64,000 nt of DNA from JABCPE02 sp963520375 (GTDB lineage Bacteria > Bacteroidota > Bacteroidia > Flavobacteriales > Weeksellaceae), in NCBI GenBank assembly GCA_963520375.1, contig CAUQQF010000002.1, positions 89,087 to 153,086 of the forward strand, written 5' to 3'. Numbering within the stretch: position 1 is the first letter of the stretch; each line of letters starts with the position of its first letter. The notes beneath the pieces are model-generated. The model made no database searches. It worked only from the letters and a program-made list of their open reading frames with translations, and had not been told where the DNA came from. A program made the position numbers and the translations under genes. Positions 26,458 through 34,838 of this stretch are shown one piece after another.

Positions 26458-27351
26458 TTATTTATTGTATTCTATTGTGAAATAACTATTATTTCTATTT
26501 TCAAATTGTCCATTGATGTGGTTTTTAGCTTTAGGTTGTATTTTAATAGGATAGTTGTTAGTATTTACAGAATATTCTACTTTAACCTCGTTAATATAAC
26601 TATCATTATCAGGGCTGCCACCAAAATGATAATGAGTTCTATTGATATCCTCTTTCATATAAGAAACGATATCATGAGGAAAATCCTCATTATTAGAAAG
26701 AAAATCAGAATAGGTCAATTTATCAAAACCAACTATGTTTTCTATTAAACTATGATGATTTGCATATTGGTAAGTAGTAGTATTATTATTCGTCTTTTCA
26801 ATAAGATTTCCTATTGAGTCTCTCTCTTCAGAAATTTCCACACTTTTTATTGGTCTTTTCTTTGCATCTAATGTGTAAGTGATGGTAGAAGTGGATATAG
26901 AAGATAGAGTTCCAGTTATATCATCATAATTTTTAGATATCTTTTGTGCTGTTACAGTAGAACCATTGACAGTGTATGTTATATTATTTTCATTAAATTT
27001 AATAGAACCATTATAAGATTCTCCTTTTTCAGAGATAAGGTTTCCATTAGAATCATAATTAAATACATGAGAACTTCCATCAGGATTATTTATAGAAGTG
27101 ATTAAATCTCCTGTATAAGTGTAAATTTCATCTTTGTTGTCATAAGTAGCTTTTATGAGCTTATTTCCATTATAACTAAAAGTAGTTACATTATCTGCTT
27201 TACCAGTTCGAGAAGAGGTAAGTTTGGTTGGAAGAATTACCGTTTGGCTGATTGCAGGTGTCTGAGGCGTTGTAGGGTTTGTGTTGTCATTATCCCTGCT
27301 GCACGAAATAATCATCGCTCCCACGAGAGCTGAAAATAAAAGTTTTTTCAT
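26458..27351 (-). CDS. Lipoprotein with YD-repeat-like segment, tandem copy A
   Basis: 297 residues with lipobox IISC (C17). After a Thr/Pro-rich linker (about 22-45) come beta-hairpin motifs such as FSYNGNKLIKATYDN, YTGDLITSI and FNYDSNGNLISEKG, which resemble YD/RHS repeats and DUF4595-type Bacteroidota lipoproteins. Function unknown; likely surface- or periplasm-exposed. The protein's first 170 or so residues are identical to copy B apart from one residue, while the remainder differs heavily (from SVEISEERDSIGN onward), with patches such as YQYANHHSLIENI and the ending TIEYNK kept. The reading frame is intact, with its own terminator. Confidence 0.75.
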   Translation of the reverse strand: MKKLLFSALVGAMIISCSRDNDNTNPTTPQTPAISQTVILPTKLTSSRTGKADNVTTFSYNGNKLIKATYDNKDEIYTYTGDLITSINNPDGSSHVFNYDSNGNLISEKGESYNGSIKFNENNITYTVNGSTVTAQKISKNYDDITGTLSSISTSTITYTLDAKKRPIKSVEISEERDSIGNLIEKTNNNTTTYQYANHHSLIENIVGFDKLTYSDFLSNNEDFPHDIVSYMKEDINRTHYHFGGSPDNDSYINEVKVEYSVNTNNYPIKIQPKAKNHINGQFENRNNSYFTIEYNK

Positions 27352-27412
27352 TTTATATTGAATTTAAAATTAACTATACGAAGATAAGAAAATATCTTTA
27401 AACCAAAAAGAG

Positions 27413-27437
27413 AAAACTCCCTAAAAAAGGGAGTTTT
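27413..27437 (-). terminator. Terminator of lipoprotein copy B
   Basis: Stem AAAACTCCCT (27413-27422) / AGGGAGTTTT (27428-27437) around AAAAA; paralogous to the hairpin at 26431-26455. Confidence 0.85.
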
Positions 27438-27441
27438 TGTG

Positions 27442-28335
27442 TTATTTGTTGTATTCTATTGTACGATAATAATCACTATTTTTATATTGTCCTGTAGCAG
27501 GGTCTTTAGTTTTAAATTGTATTTTCGTAGGATAGTTGTTAGTGTTTAAAGTATATTCTACCGTATATTCTCTTGTATAATTATTATTATGAGAAAGACT
27601 ACCAGAATGATAAAAAGATCTGTTTATTTCTTGCTTTATATAAGAAACAGGAAAGAATATGTTATCACTATCTTCTCCTCCAATTGCAAAAGATGAATAA
27701 TTAAGTTTATCCATTCCTTTTATGTTTTCTATTAAACTATGATGATTTGCATATTGGTAAGTAAAGGTATTATTCTCTTTTTGAGTGATATCCCCTGCCG
27801 TGTTTTTTTCTTCAGAAACTTCTACTCTTTTTATTGGTCTTTTCTTTGCATCTAATGTGTAAGTGATGGTAGAAGTGGTTATAGAAGATAGAGTTCCAGT
27901 TATATCATCATAATTTTTAGATATCTTTTGTGCTGTTACAGTAGAACCATTGACAGTGTATGTTATATTATTTTCATTAAATTTAATAGAACCATTATAA
28001 GATTCTCCTTTTTCAGAGATAAGGTTTCCATTAGAATCATAATTAAATACATGAGAACTTCCATCAGGATTATTTATAGAAGTGATTAAATCTCCTGTAT
28101 AAGTGTAAATTTCATCTTTGTTGTCATAAGTAGCTTTTATGAGCTTATTTCCATTATAACTAAAAGTAGTTACATTATCTGCTTTACCAGTTCGAGAAGA
28201 GGTAAGTTTGGTTGGAAGAATTACCGTTTGGCTGATTGCAGGTGTCTGAGGCGTTGTAGGGTTTGTGTTGTCATTATCCCTGCTGCACGAAATAATCATC
28301 GCTCCCACGAGAGCTGAAAATAAAAGTTTTTTCAT
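27442..28335 (-). CDS. Lipoprotein with YD-repeat-like segment, tandem copy B
   Basis: 297 residues, the same length as copy A and transcribed before it in the same direction. It shares the signal peptide (lipobox IISC, C17), linker and YD-like repeats. The variable part (from KNTAGDITQ) contains its own segments KGMDKLNYSSFAIGG and REYTVEYTLNTNNYP. Both copies end in TIEYNK. The pattern of identical 5' halves and diverged 3' halves suggests recombination or gene conversion rather than simple recent duplication. Function unknown. Each copy carries the same short leader, so their expression is probably similar. Confidence 0.75.
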   Translation of the reverse strand: MKKLLFSALVGAMIISCSRDNDNTNPTTPQTPAISQTVILPTKLTSSRTGKADNVTTFSYNGNKLIKATYDNKDEIYTYTGDLITSINNPDGSSHVFNYDSNGNLISEKGESYNGSIKFNENNITYTVNGSTVTAQKISKNYDDITGTLSSITTSTITYTLDAKKRPIKRVEVSEEKNTAGDITQKENNTFTYQYANHHSLIENIKGMDKLNYSSFAIGGEDSDNIFFPVSYIKQEINRSFYHSGSLSHNNNYTREYTVEYTLNTNNYPTKIQFKTKDPATGQYKNSDYYRTIEYNK

Positions 28336-28431
28336 TTTATATTGAATTTAAAATTAATTGGGCAAAGATAATGATTTTCATCTAAAAATAAAATCCGTAT
28401 TTTTGGAGTTTCAATTAAGAATTCGCATCCT

Positions 28432-29109
28432 ATGATAGAGCTTATTTTTTCTGCTGTCGGTTTGGGTTTTATGCTTAGTTTGGTATTCATTGGGCCTGTT
28501 TTCTTCCTTTTGGTGGAGACCAGCCTTTCACGAGGGCCTCGGCATGCATTGGCGCTGGATTTGGGCGTGGTTTTTGCGGATATAGTGTGCATTGTGGCGG
28601 CGTATTTCAGCAGTCAGGACATTATCCATATCATAGACCAATACCCGAGTTTTTATAGGATTTCCGCGCTTATTATCTTTGTTTATGGGATTTATATGAT
28701 TGTTTCCAAAACCAGAATGCACATCGCAGGCGAGGAAAGACTCATCAACCAAAACTATCTGAAAACTTTTCTCAATGGTTTCCTGCTGAATATTCTGAAC
28801 ATCGGTGTGGTGCTTTTTTGGCTGGTAACGGTGATTTTCATTAGAAAAAACTATCCCGATACGGGCAGGTTTTTGCTTTACATCGGTTTGGTTATCGGAA
28901 CATATCTTTTGATAGACTTGGCAAAAATCTACTTGGCGAAACAATTTCACAATAAACTCAACCAGCAGGTGGCTAATAAAATCCGAAAAGGCGTAGGCTT
29001 TATTCTGCTGGTTCTGAGCGTGTTTATTTTCCTTCAAAGTTTTAAATCCTTTAACCAATTGGACAAAAGATTAGAAGAAAAAGGCATCAAACGAGAAGAA
29101 ATAAAGTAA
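28432..29109 (+). CDS. LysE/RhtB-type exporter
   Basis: 225 residues with about six predicted membrane helices. The opening GLGFMLSLVFIGPVFFLLVETSLSRG fits the LysE/RhtB translocator pattern (GPxxxxxxxxSlxxG followed by a small-residue-rich second helix). Family members export amino acids (lysine, threonine, homoserine) or other small metabolites; the substrate here is unknown. A -7-like element TATTTTTG lies at 28398-28405 without a clear -33 partner. It heads a probable three-gene transcript with ldcA-like and yraN-like genes (gaps of 24 and 8 nt). Confidence 0.82.
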   Translation: MIELIFSAVGLGFMLSLVFIGPVFFLLVETSLSRGPRHALALDLGVVFADIVCIVAAYFSSQDIIHIIDQYPSFYRISALIIFVYGIYMIVSKTRMHIAGEERLINQNYLKTFLNGFLLNILNIGVVLFWLVTVIFIRKNYPDTGRFLLYIGLVIGTYLLIDLAKIYLAKQFHNKLNQQVANKIRKGVGFILLVLSVFIFLQSFKSFNQLDKRLEEKGIKREEIK

Positions 29110-29133
29110 AAAGATACTCAATAACAGACACTT

Positions 29134-30066
29134 ATGGCGGTTATATTCCCAAAAACCCTTAAAAAAGGCGATAAAATAGCAGTCGTTTCTCCTGCTGGTT
29201 CGGTAGAAGAAGAGCAGATTTTATCCACGCTGGAACTCATCAAATCCAAAGGCTATGAGCCTGTTCTCAGTCCTCATTGCTTGGGCAGATTTTCCTTTGG
29301 GTACAGCTATTCTGGAACGGAAAAACAGCGGATTTCTGACCTGAACTGGGCGTTGAACAGTGATGAGGTTTCTGCCATCTGGGCTACGCGCGGCGGCTAT
29401 GGCTGTCAGCATCTTTTGGGACATCTAAAACTAAAACATTTCAAAGAAAATCCCAAATGGTATATCGGCTATTCGGACAATACCGTTATCCAAAGTTTCC
29501 TCTTGAAAAAGGGCTTTGCAAGTATCCACGGACAAACGCTGAAGACCTCATCTTTTGGAGTTTCTACAGAAAGTTACGAGGAGATTTTCAATATTTTCAG
29601 CGGGAAAAAACCTAAATATCAGGTCGCTCCACATCCGCAGAATAACCACGGAAGAGCAGAGGGAATTTTAGTTGGTGGAAATCTGGCGTTGGTCTATGCG
29701 CTTTTGGGAAGCTCGTATTCGGTAGATTTCAGGGACAAAATTTTGTTTATAGAAGACATCGGCGAGAATTTTTATTCGCTGGACAGAATGCTCATTTCTC
29801 TCGATTTGGCTGGTGTTTTTAGGAAAATAAAGGGCATCATCATCGGAGGGATGATTAACATGGGAAACGAAACGGAAAACCCTGATTATGAGTATAGTTA
29901 TGATGCTATGGCTTATGAAATAATCGCCGAAAGGCTCAAGAAATATTCTTTCCCAAAGCTGTTCGCTTTTCCTAATGGGCATATTTTTGATAATGTGCCG
30001 CTGATTTTAGGCTCTGAAATAAAACTAAATGTTTCCGAAACGGGCGCAAAAGTAGAATTTTTATAA
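29134..30066 (+). CDS. ldcA: LD-carboxypeptidase (peptidase family S66)
   Basis: 310 residues. The S66 nucleophile is S114 in IGYSDNT; the remaining triad fits FIEDIGEN (Glu, about 207) and PNGHIFDN (His, about 282). The N-terminal KGDKIAVVSPAG and ATRGGYG are standard family motifs. The enzyme removes the terminal D-Ala from muropeptide tetrapeptides during cytoplasmic murein recycling. There is no signal peptide, as expected. Some S66 members process microcin-like peptides instead, but the housekeeping context favours recycling. Confidence 0.9.
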   Translation: MAVIFPKTLKKGDKIAVVSPAGSVEEEQILSTLELIKSKGYEPVLSPHCLGRFSFGYSYSGTEKQRISDLNWALNSDEVSAIWATRGGYGCQHLLGHLKLKHFKENPKWYIGYSDNTVIQSFLLKKGFASIHGQTLKTSSFGVSTESYEEIFNIFSGKKPKYQVAPHPQNNHGRAEGILVGGNLALVYALLGSSYSVDFRDKILFIEDIGENFYSLDRMLISLDLAGVFRKIKGIIIGGMINMGNETENPDYEYSYDAMAYEIIAERLKKYSFPKLFAFPNGHIFDNVPLILGSEIKLNVSETGAKVEFL

Positions 30067-30074
30067 ATCCATCA

Positions 30075-30443
30075 ATGGCTGAGCATAATGACTTTGGAAA
30101 GGAATCTGAAAATCTAGCTGTAGAGTTTTTGGAAAAGAAAGGCTATAAAATTTTAGTCAAAAACTACCGATACCTAAAAGCCGAAATAGATATCATCGCA
30201 GAGACTGAAAATCAGATTGTTATAATAGAAGTAAAAGCCAGAAGCACAGATACTTTCCTGAGTCCAGAAGAGGCAGTGAATAAGAAGAAAATCAGACTGC
30301 TCATCTCTGCTGCGAGCCATTTTTTGGAAGAAAATGAAATAGACAAGGAAGCGAGGTTTGATATAATCGCCATTCTTCCGAATGAAGAAAATCAGTTCCA
30401 AATCAAGCATATAGAAAATGCTTTTGAAATCATAGATATTTGA
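30075..30443 (+). CDS. YraN / UPF0102 nuclease-like protein
   Basis: 122 residues, a full-length UPF0102 protein. It has the opening GKESENLAVEFLEKKGYKIL and the core AEIDIIAETENQIVIIEVKAR, in which the E-D-ExK arrangement mirrors the restriction-endonuclease-like (Holliday junction resolvase) fold. Biochemical role in bacteria is unsettled; metal-dependent nuclease activity is inferred from the fold. It starts 8 nt after the ldcA stop and is probably cotranscribed. Confidence 0.88.
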   Translation: MAEHNDFGKESENLAVEFLEKKGYKILVKNYRYLKAEIDIIAETENQIVIIEVKARSTDTFLSPEEAVNKKKIRLLISAASHFLEENEIDKEARFDIIAILPNEENQFQIKHIENAFEIIDI

Positions 30444-30470
30444 GGATTTTAAATAAAAAAATTAATTTTG
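30439..30470 (+). promoter_or_regulatory. Promoter of tsaB (possible leaderless transcript)
   Basis: TTTG (30439-30442), 20-nt spacer, TAATTTTG (30463-30470). The AUG at 30475 follows after only 4 nt, so the mRNA probably starts at or within a base or two of it. The -33 box overlaps the yraN 3' end. Confidence 0.7.
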
Positions 30471-30474
30471 CTGA

Positions 30475-31140
30475 ATGAAAATTCTACACATAGAGACTTC
30501 GTCTAAAAACTGCTCTGTTGCTATTTCGTTTGATGAAAAACTGCTTTGTCTTTGTGAGAAAGTATCGCAGGATTATAAACAATCCGAAAACCTCCACACT
30601 TATATAGAATGGGCTTTGGAAGGAGCTGAAATAAAATTGAAGGATTTGGATGCAGTTTCGTTAGGAAAAGGGCCAGGGTCTTATACAGGGCTTCGGATAG
30701 GAGCAGCCTCGGCGAAGGGCTTTTGTTTTGGGCTTGGTATTCCTTTGGTAACGGTAAATTCTCTGGAAACTATGGTAGAGCCATTTTTGGGCGATTATGA
30801 TTTGGTAATTCCACTCATAGATGCTCGTAGAATGGAGGTCTATACGGCTGTTTTTGATGGGAAATCAGGGCAGATGCTGGTAGAGACAAACGCGAAGATT
30901 TTGGATGAAGAATCTTTCCAAGAATATGAGGGCAAAAAAATACTTTTCGTAGGAGATGGCTCTCTGAAAGCACAGCAGGTACTAAAACTTTCGCAGGCGG
31001 AATACAACGAAAATATCTATCCATCAGCGAAATACTTGATAAAAAAAGCCGTAGAAAAATACAAGCAAAAAGACTTTGAGGATATTGTCTATTTTGAGCC
31101 ATTTTACTTGAAAGATTTTCACGGAGTGAAGAAAAAGTAA
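30475..31140 (+). CDS. tsaB: tRNA threonylcarbamoyladenosine biosynthesis protein TsaB
   Basis: 221 residues of the ASKHA-fold TsaB family, the partner of TsaD and TsaE in making t6A37 of ANN-decoding tRNAs. Motifs are ILHIETSSKNCSVAI at the N-terminus and GKGPGSYTGLRIG near residue 64, the defining TsaB loop. It lacks the metal-binding histidines of TsaD, as expected for the inactive scaffold subunit. Separate consensus promoter upstream and a perfect 15-bp-stem terminator downstream. Confidence 0.93.
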   Translation: MKILHIETSSKNCSVAISFDEKLLCLCEKVSQDYKQSENLHTYIEWALEGAEIKLKDLDAVSLGKGPGSYTGLRIGAASAKGFCFGLGIPLVTVNSLETMVEPFLGDYDLVIPLIDARRMEVYTAVFDGKSGQMLVETNAKILDEESFQEYEGKKILFVGDGSLKAQQVLKLSQAEYNENIYPSAKYLIKKAVEKYKQKDFEDIVYFEPFYLKDFHGVKKK

Positions 31141-31178
31141 ATTTCTTATAACATAAATTTTAATGTAAAATATATAAT

Positions 31179-31214
31179 AAAACCAGCATCAGAAACTTCT
31201 CTGATGCTGGTTTT
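31179..31214. terminator. Bidirectional terminator between tsaB and sprE
   Basis: AAAACCAGCATCAGA (31179-31193) pairs perfectly with TCTGATGCTGGTTTT (31200-31214), with a 6-nt loop. A-tract and T-tract on either side allow use by both convergent genes. Confidence 0.92.
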
Positions 31215-31218
31215 ATTA

Positions 31219-33699
31219 TTAATCTAAATACTGTTTTTCCCAGCTTTGGACTGGTCGTTCTAGTTTTGTAGGTTTTTGTTTCTTTTGTTCCTCTTTTGGA
31301 GTTTCTTTTGGTTTTTCTTGCGGTATTTCCTCTATTTTGACTGAAGTTTCAGATTCATTTATAGAGATGATATCCGTTTCGTTTTCAGTAGTTTCAGGTT
31401 CAGGATTTTGCTCTTTGTTTTCTGTGTCCTTGTTTTTCGTTTCATCGGCCTCTTTTTTCTTAGATGGAACTAAGAAATCTAAAATCTCTTTAGCCTTTTT
31501 CCCTTCATTGGTTCTTTCATAGTTTAGGACAATCTGCTGTAGAGAAGAAATCATTTTCTCCTTGCTCTCGCTTCTTCCGATGATGAACGCATTTAGCAGC
31601 TCAAATTTAGGAATGAGAGCATCTTTCGGATATTTCTCAACGGCTTGATTTACAATATTCTGTGCCTCTTTGTATTTTTCTTCATTATACAGAGCATAGG
31701 CCTCTTGATAGACTTTTTTCACCTCTTCTTCAGATTCTGTGAAATTGGTATTTCTAGGATTTTTCACAAAAATAGCATAAGGTGTATCTGGGAATTCCTG
31801 AATGATGATATTTTTGGCTCTTTCTGCTTGGTTAGGAGTTTTCTCATGGTTCATGGAGAAGATGAGGTATAGAGCCTGTAGTTTTATATCTTTTTCAGGC
31901 TGATTGTCCACCAAATCGTATAATGTTTTGGTAGCGAGTGGTGTGTTTTGGAAATAAGTTTCATACATTCTGCCCAGCTCCAGACTTGCACTGTCTCGCT
32001 CCTTTTTCAGCGCTAAAATCTCTTTTTTCTCTTTTGGTATTTTTTCAGTGTAGAAAGCCACCTCAAATCTCCTCGCATCAGCAGGAGTTCTGCCCAGAGC
32101 TTCATTTTCTAAATCATCCAGAGAACCGCCCAGTTTATTATCCTCGCCATATCTCCAGTTGTCGCTCAGCGTTCTGTTTTGCCATATTTTCCTAAATTCA
32201 TTACTTCCTTTGGCTACAGTAATTTCGTTAGCAAAATAAAATTTATTTCCTTTTTGGCTGGTGAAATTATCTTCAAATCCTTTGAAATCAGAGCTGCTGT
32301 CATAAGAAAAATAGTTTTCTAGTTCCTTATTTTTCTTTTCCTTTCTCTTTGCCAGCTCTATTTTTTCTTCTTTTTCTTTCAGTTCATTGATGTGTTTTTG
32401 AAAGAAGTCATTCAGCTCATTTTCAGACATTTTGGTAAGAGCCAAAATACTGTCATTTTTCTTGATGAGGTAGTAGTTTTTAGAAATGTTTTTGATGTTG
32501 GTAGAGAGTTCTTTTATCCTATCTTTTGTAGGAGTGTGTTCTATGACACTCACAGCACTGTCATAATAAGCACCAGCCTTTATATAATCGCTTTTTTTGA
32601 AATGTGAATTACCGATTTCGTAATAAACCAGCCCACGGATATGTGGGTCAGATATTTGCTCTCTGAGGGATTTTTGGAAAAACTCATTGGCTTCGTTTTC
32701 TTTTCCTGTTTTGGCTGCCAATAGCCCTAGAGCGTAGTAAAATTCATTTTTTCTGGAAGCATAAGTTCCTTTTTTGCTTATGTTTTCTAGATATTTTTTA
32801 GCCTCTTCATAGTCTTTGTCATTGTTAAAAGTCTTGGCGATTTCTATTTGTGCTTTTACTTCTAATTCAAAATCATTAGAATATTTATACGCCGTTACGA
32901 AGCTTTCTCTGGCTTCCTCCATATTTCCCAATTCCGCCAAAATCTGCCCTCTTAGATAGGCGATTCTGCTTTTCGTTTGTCGGGATTTATTGAGAACAAA
33001 AGCCTTTTCTAAATGGTCTATGGCTTCTTTTTTTCTGTTGCTATGTAGCAGATTTTCAGCCTGATATACACTCATAACCGCTTTTTGCTGTTTGGTAAGA
33101 GTATAGTTTTTATCTAAATCATAGAAAATTTCTTCCGCACGGATGTTGTTTTTCATCTTGGAGTAAATCAGACCCTCGTATATCTTTGCAAGAGGAAGTC
33201 TTTTGTCCTTTGGCATGGTCTGATAAACTTGGCTGATAGCCTCTAAGGCAGAGCTTAATTTCCCTTGATAGATGCGAGATTCTATCAGGAGAAGATAAGC
33301 ATTAAAAATCTCTTTATTCTTCTGCTGTCCTCCGAAAACCATAGAGTGTTTCTCTATCGCTTTTAGGGCTTTTTCCTCTGCTTTTTGGAAATTACCAATG
33401 TTATTTTTTTGGATGGGAGAAGAGATCACATCCCCAAAGAAATTAGCATCAACATCTTCTTCTTCACTGGTAGGAATCAAAGAATTTTGACTAAAAACCT
33501 CTATGTATCCTTCTTGGAAATTGTCTCTGTGACTTTCTTTCTGTGATTTTAGTTCGGCTTTCAGAGCTTCTTTTCCATGGAAAAGAGTATTATAATAAGC
33601 TGTAAAATTATGATAAGCTCTATTGACAAACTTGTTCTTTCTTGTGGAACAGCCCACAGCCAAGACAAAAACGGACAATAAGAATATGTTTTTTTTCAT
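31219..33699 (-). CDS. sprE: TPR lipoprotein SprE/PorW of the type IX secretion system
   Basis: 826 residues. The lipobox is AVGC (C17), followed by STRKNKFVNRAYHNFTAYYN, the characteristic start of SprE/PorW lipoproteins. The body is made of tetratricopeptide helical repeats (from about 110 to 400 and again near 600-740), with a charged C-terminal tail rich in Glu, Lys and Pro (about 745-815). SprE in Flavobacterium and PorW in Porphyromonas are needed for type IX secretion and, in gliders, surface adhesin movement. PorW links the outer-membrane translocon to the ring or motor. This implies that the organism has a T9SS. No T9SS core gene is in the window. Monocistronic. Confidence 0.85.
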   Translation of the reverse strand: MKKNIFLLSVFVLAVGCSTRKNKFVNRAYHNFTAYYNTLFHGKEALKAELKSQKESHRDNFQEGYIEVFSQNSLIPTSEEEDVDANFFGDVISSPIQKNNIGNFQKAEEKALKAIEKHSMVFGGQQKNKEIFNAYLLLIESRIYQGKLSSALEAISQVYQTMPKDKRLPLAKIYEGLIYSKMKNNIRAEEIFYDLDKNYTLTKQQKAVMSVYQAENLLHSNRKKEAIDHLEKAFVLNKSRQTKSRIAYLRGQILAELGNMEEARESFVTAYKYSNDFELEVKAQIEIAKTFNNDKDYEEAKKYLENISKKGTYASRKNEFYYALGLLAAKTGKENEANEFFQKSLREQISDPHIRGLVYYEIGNSHFKKSDYIKAGAYYDSAVSVIEHTPTKDRIKELSTNIKNISKNYYLIKKNDSILALTKMSENELNDFFQKHINELKEKEEKIELAKRKEKKNKELENYFSYDSSSDFKGFEDNFTSQKGNKFYFANEITVAKGSNEFRKIWQNRTLSDNWRYGEDNKLGGSLDDLENEALGRTPADARRFEVAFYTEKIPKEKKEILALKKERDSASLELGRMYETYFQNTPLATKTLYDLVDNQPEKDIKLQALYLIFSMNHEKTPNQAERAKNIIIQEFPDTPYAIFVKNPRNTNFTESEEEVKKVYQEAYALYNEEKYKEAQNIVNQAVEKYPKDALIPKFELLNAFIIGRSESKEKMISSLQQIVLNYERTNEGKKAKEILDFLVPSKKKEADETKNKDTENKEQNPEPETTENETDIISINESETSVKIEEIPQEKPKETPKEEQKKQKPTKLERPVQSWEKQYLD

Positions 33700-33740
33700 C
33701 GTTTATTTTAAACTCTATTATTTCGTGTTTTATTGTATAA

Positions 33741-34304
33741 TTATTCAGTTTCAGCCTTTTTTAATAAGGAATACACCACCGCCGTAGGAAGTCCCATGAT
33801 GGTGTAGAAATTCCCATTTATTTTATCAATTTTCGCCATTCCGAGCCATTCCTGTATTCCGTAGCTTCCTGCTTTATCCATCGGCTGGAATTTATCAACA
33901 TAAAAATCTATTTCCTCCTCCGAAATATCCAAAAAACTCACATCCGCTACATCGGTCTGTGTCAGGATTTTATCATGAGTTTTGATGCTTACGGCAGTGT
34001 ATACTTGGTGCGTTTTTCCAGAAAGTGTTTTGAGCATTTCTTTGGCTTCCTCGCTGGATTTCGGTTTTCCTAAAATTTTATTTTCAAAAACCACTACAGT
34101 ATCAGCAGTCAGAAGAATTTCAGATTTCTCCAAACTTCGGAAAGCCTTGGCTTTCAGCTCCGAAAGAAAAGCAGCAACATCACTTGCAGGGAGATTTTCG
34201 GGATAAATCTCATCGCATTTTATATCAACAACTTCAAAATCAAATCCCAGAGAACCAAGTAATTCTCTGCGGCGTGGCGACTGCGAACCCAAGTATAGTT
34301 TCAT
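33741..34304 (-). CDS. maf: Maf-family nucleotide pyrophosphatase
   Basis: 187 residues. The N-terminal LYLGSQSPRRRELL is the Maf signature, with LTADTVVVFENKILGKP carrying the catalytic Asp and the GKTHQVYTAV segment. The C-terminal GSYGIQEW and GLPT complete the fold. Maf proteins hydrolyse dTTP, UTP and modified nucleotides (house-cleaning), and have been implicated in septum inhibition. The YhdE and YceF subtypes cannot be separated with certainty here. It lies 12 nt downstream of the KdsC-like gene on the same strand, in a three-gene run. Confidence 0.9.
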   Translation of the reverse strand: MKLYLGSQSPRRRELLGSLGFDFEVVDIKCDEIYPENLPASDVAAFLSELKAKAFRSLEKSEILLTADTVVVFENKILGKPKSSEEAKEMLKTLSGKTHQVYTAVSIKTHDKILTQTDVADVSFLDISEEEIDFYVDKFQPMDKAGSYGIQEWLGMAKIDKINGNFYTIMGLPTAVVYSLLKKAETE

Positions 34305-34316
34305 ATTTATTTCATT

Positions 34317-34838
34317 TTATACAGAAGCGGTATCGTCCTCCTCTGTCCATTTTCCCTGCACTTTCATCACTTGTTCTATCACATCCCGCACACACCCTTT
34401 TCCGCCGTGGATAGGCGAAATGTAATCGGCTATTTTCTTGATTTCTGGAACAGCATTGATGGGACAAGCACCGATAGCCGACAGCCTAAGCATATCATAA
34501 TCAGGAATATCATCTCCCATTGACAAAACCTCATCGTTTTTCAAACCATATTTGTCTTTAAAATCTTCAAAATTCTGAAGCTTGTAGCTGGATTTTGGGT
34601 AATAATCCGTTATCCCTAAATAATTAAGCCTGTGCTTTACCATCGGGTCGCTTCCTCCTGTGATACATGCGATTCTGTAGCCAGCTTTTATGGCTTTGGT
34701 CACAGCATAGCCGTCCAAAACATTCATCGTACGGCTCATGCTCCCGTCTGGCATCAGAACGATGCTTCCGTCCGTGAAAACGCCATCCACATCAAATACG
34801 AAGGCTTTTATATCTTTTAATTTTGATTTATAACTCAT
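34317..34838 (-). CDS. kdsC: KdsC-like HAD phosphatase
   Basis: 173 residues. The HAD motif I is FVFDVDGVFTDG with nucleophile and acid Asp at 16 and 18. ITGGSDPMVKHR gives the motif II threonine and DDIPDYDML the motif IV acids. The small size and VDGVFTDG form match the C0-type KdsC family, which removes phosphate from Kdo-8-phosphate for LPS core synthesis. Related proteins include YrbI and CMP-sugar pathway phosphatases. Its start overlaps the end of the DUF2520 gene by 11 nt, so expression is coupled. Confidence 0.88.
   Translation of the reverse strand: MSYKSKLKDIKAFVFDVDGVFTDGSIVLMPDGSMSRTMNVLDGYAVTKAIKAGYRIACITGGSDPMVKHRLNYLGITDYYPKSSYKLQNFEDFKDKYGLKNDEVLSMGDDIPDYDMLRLSAIGACPINAVPEIKKIADYISPIHGGKGCVRDVIEQVMKVQGKWTEEDDTASV

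Larger units (their letters stand above)
26843..28357 (-). repeat. Tandem duplication with 531-nt near-identical blocks
   Basis: Block 26843-27373 aligns without gaps to 27827-28357 at a constant offset of 984 nt. I found one mismatch (26895 versus 27879). The block covers the upstream leader, start codon and first 170 or so codons of each lipoprotein. Beyond 26843/27827 toward the 3' ends the copies diverge strongly and the offset changes by 3 nt. The hairpin terminators are also duplicated. Confidence 0.92.

Noticed and set aside
26458..28335. Tandem lipoproteins as an assembly duplication
   Set aside because: The copies differ substantially in their 3' halves, so a simple assembly duplication does not explain them.
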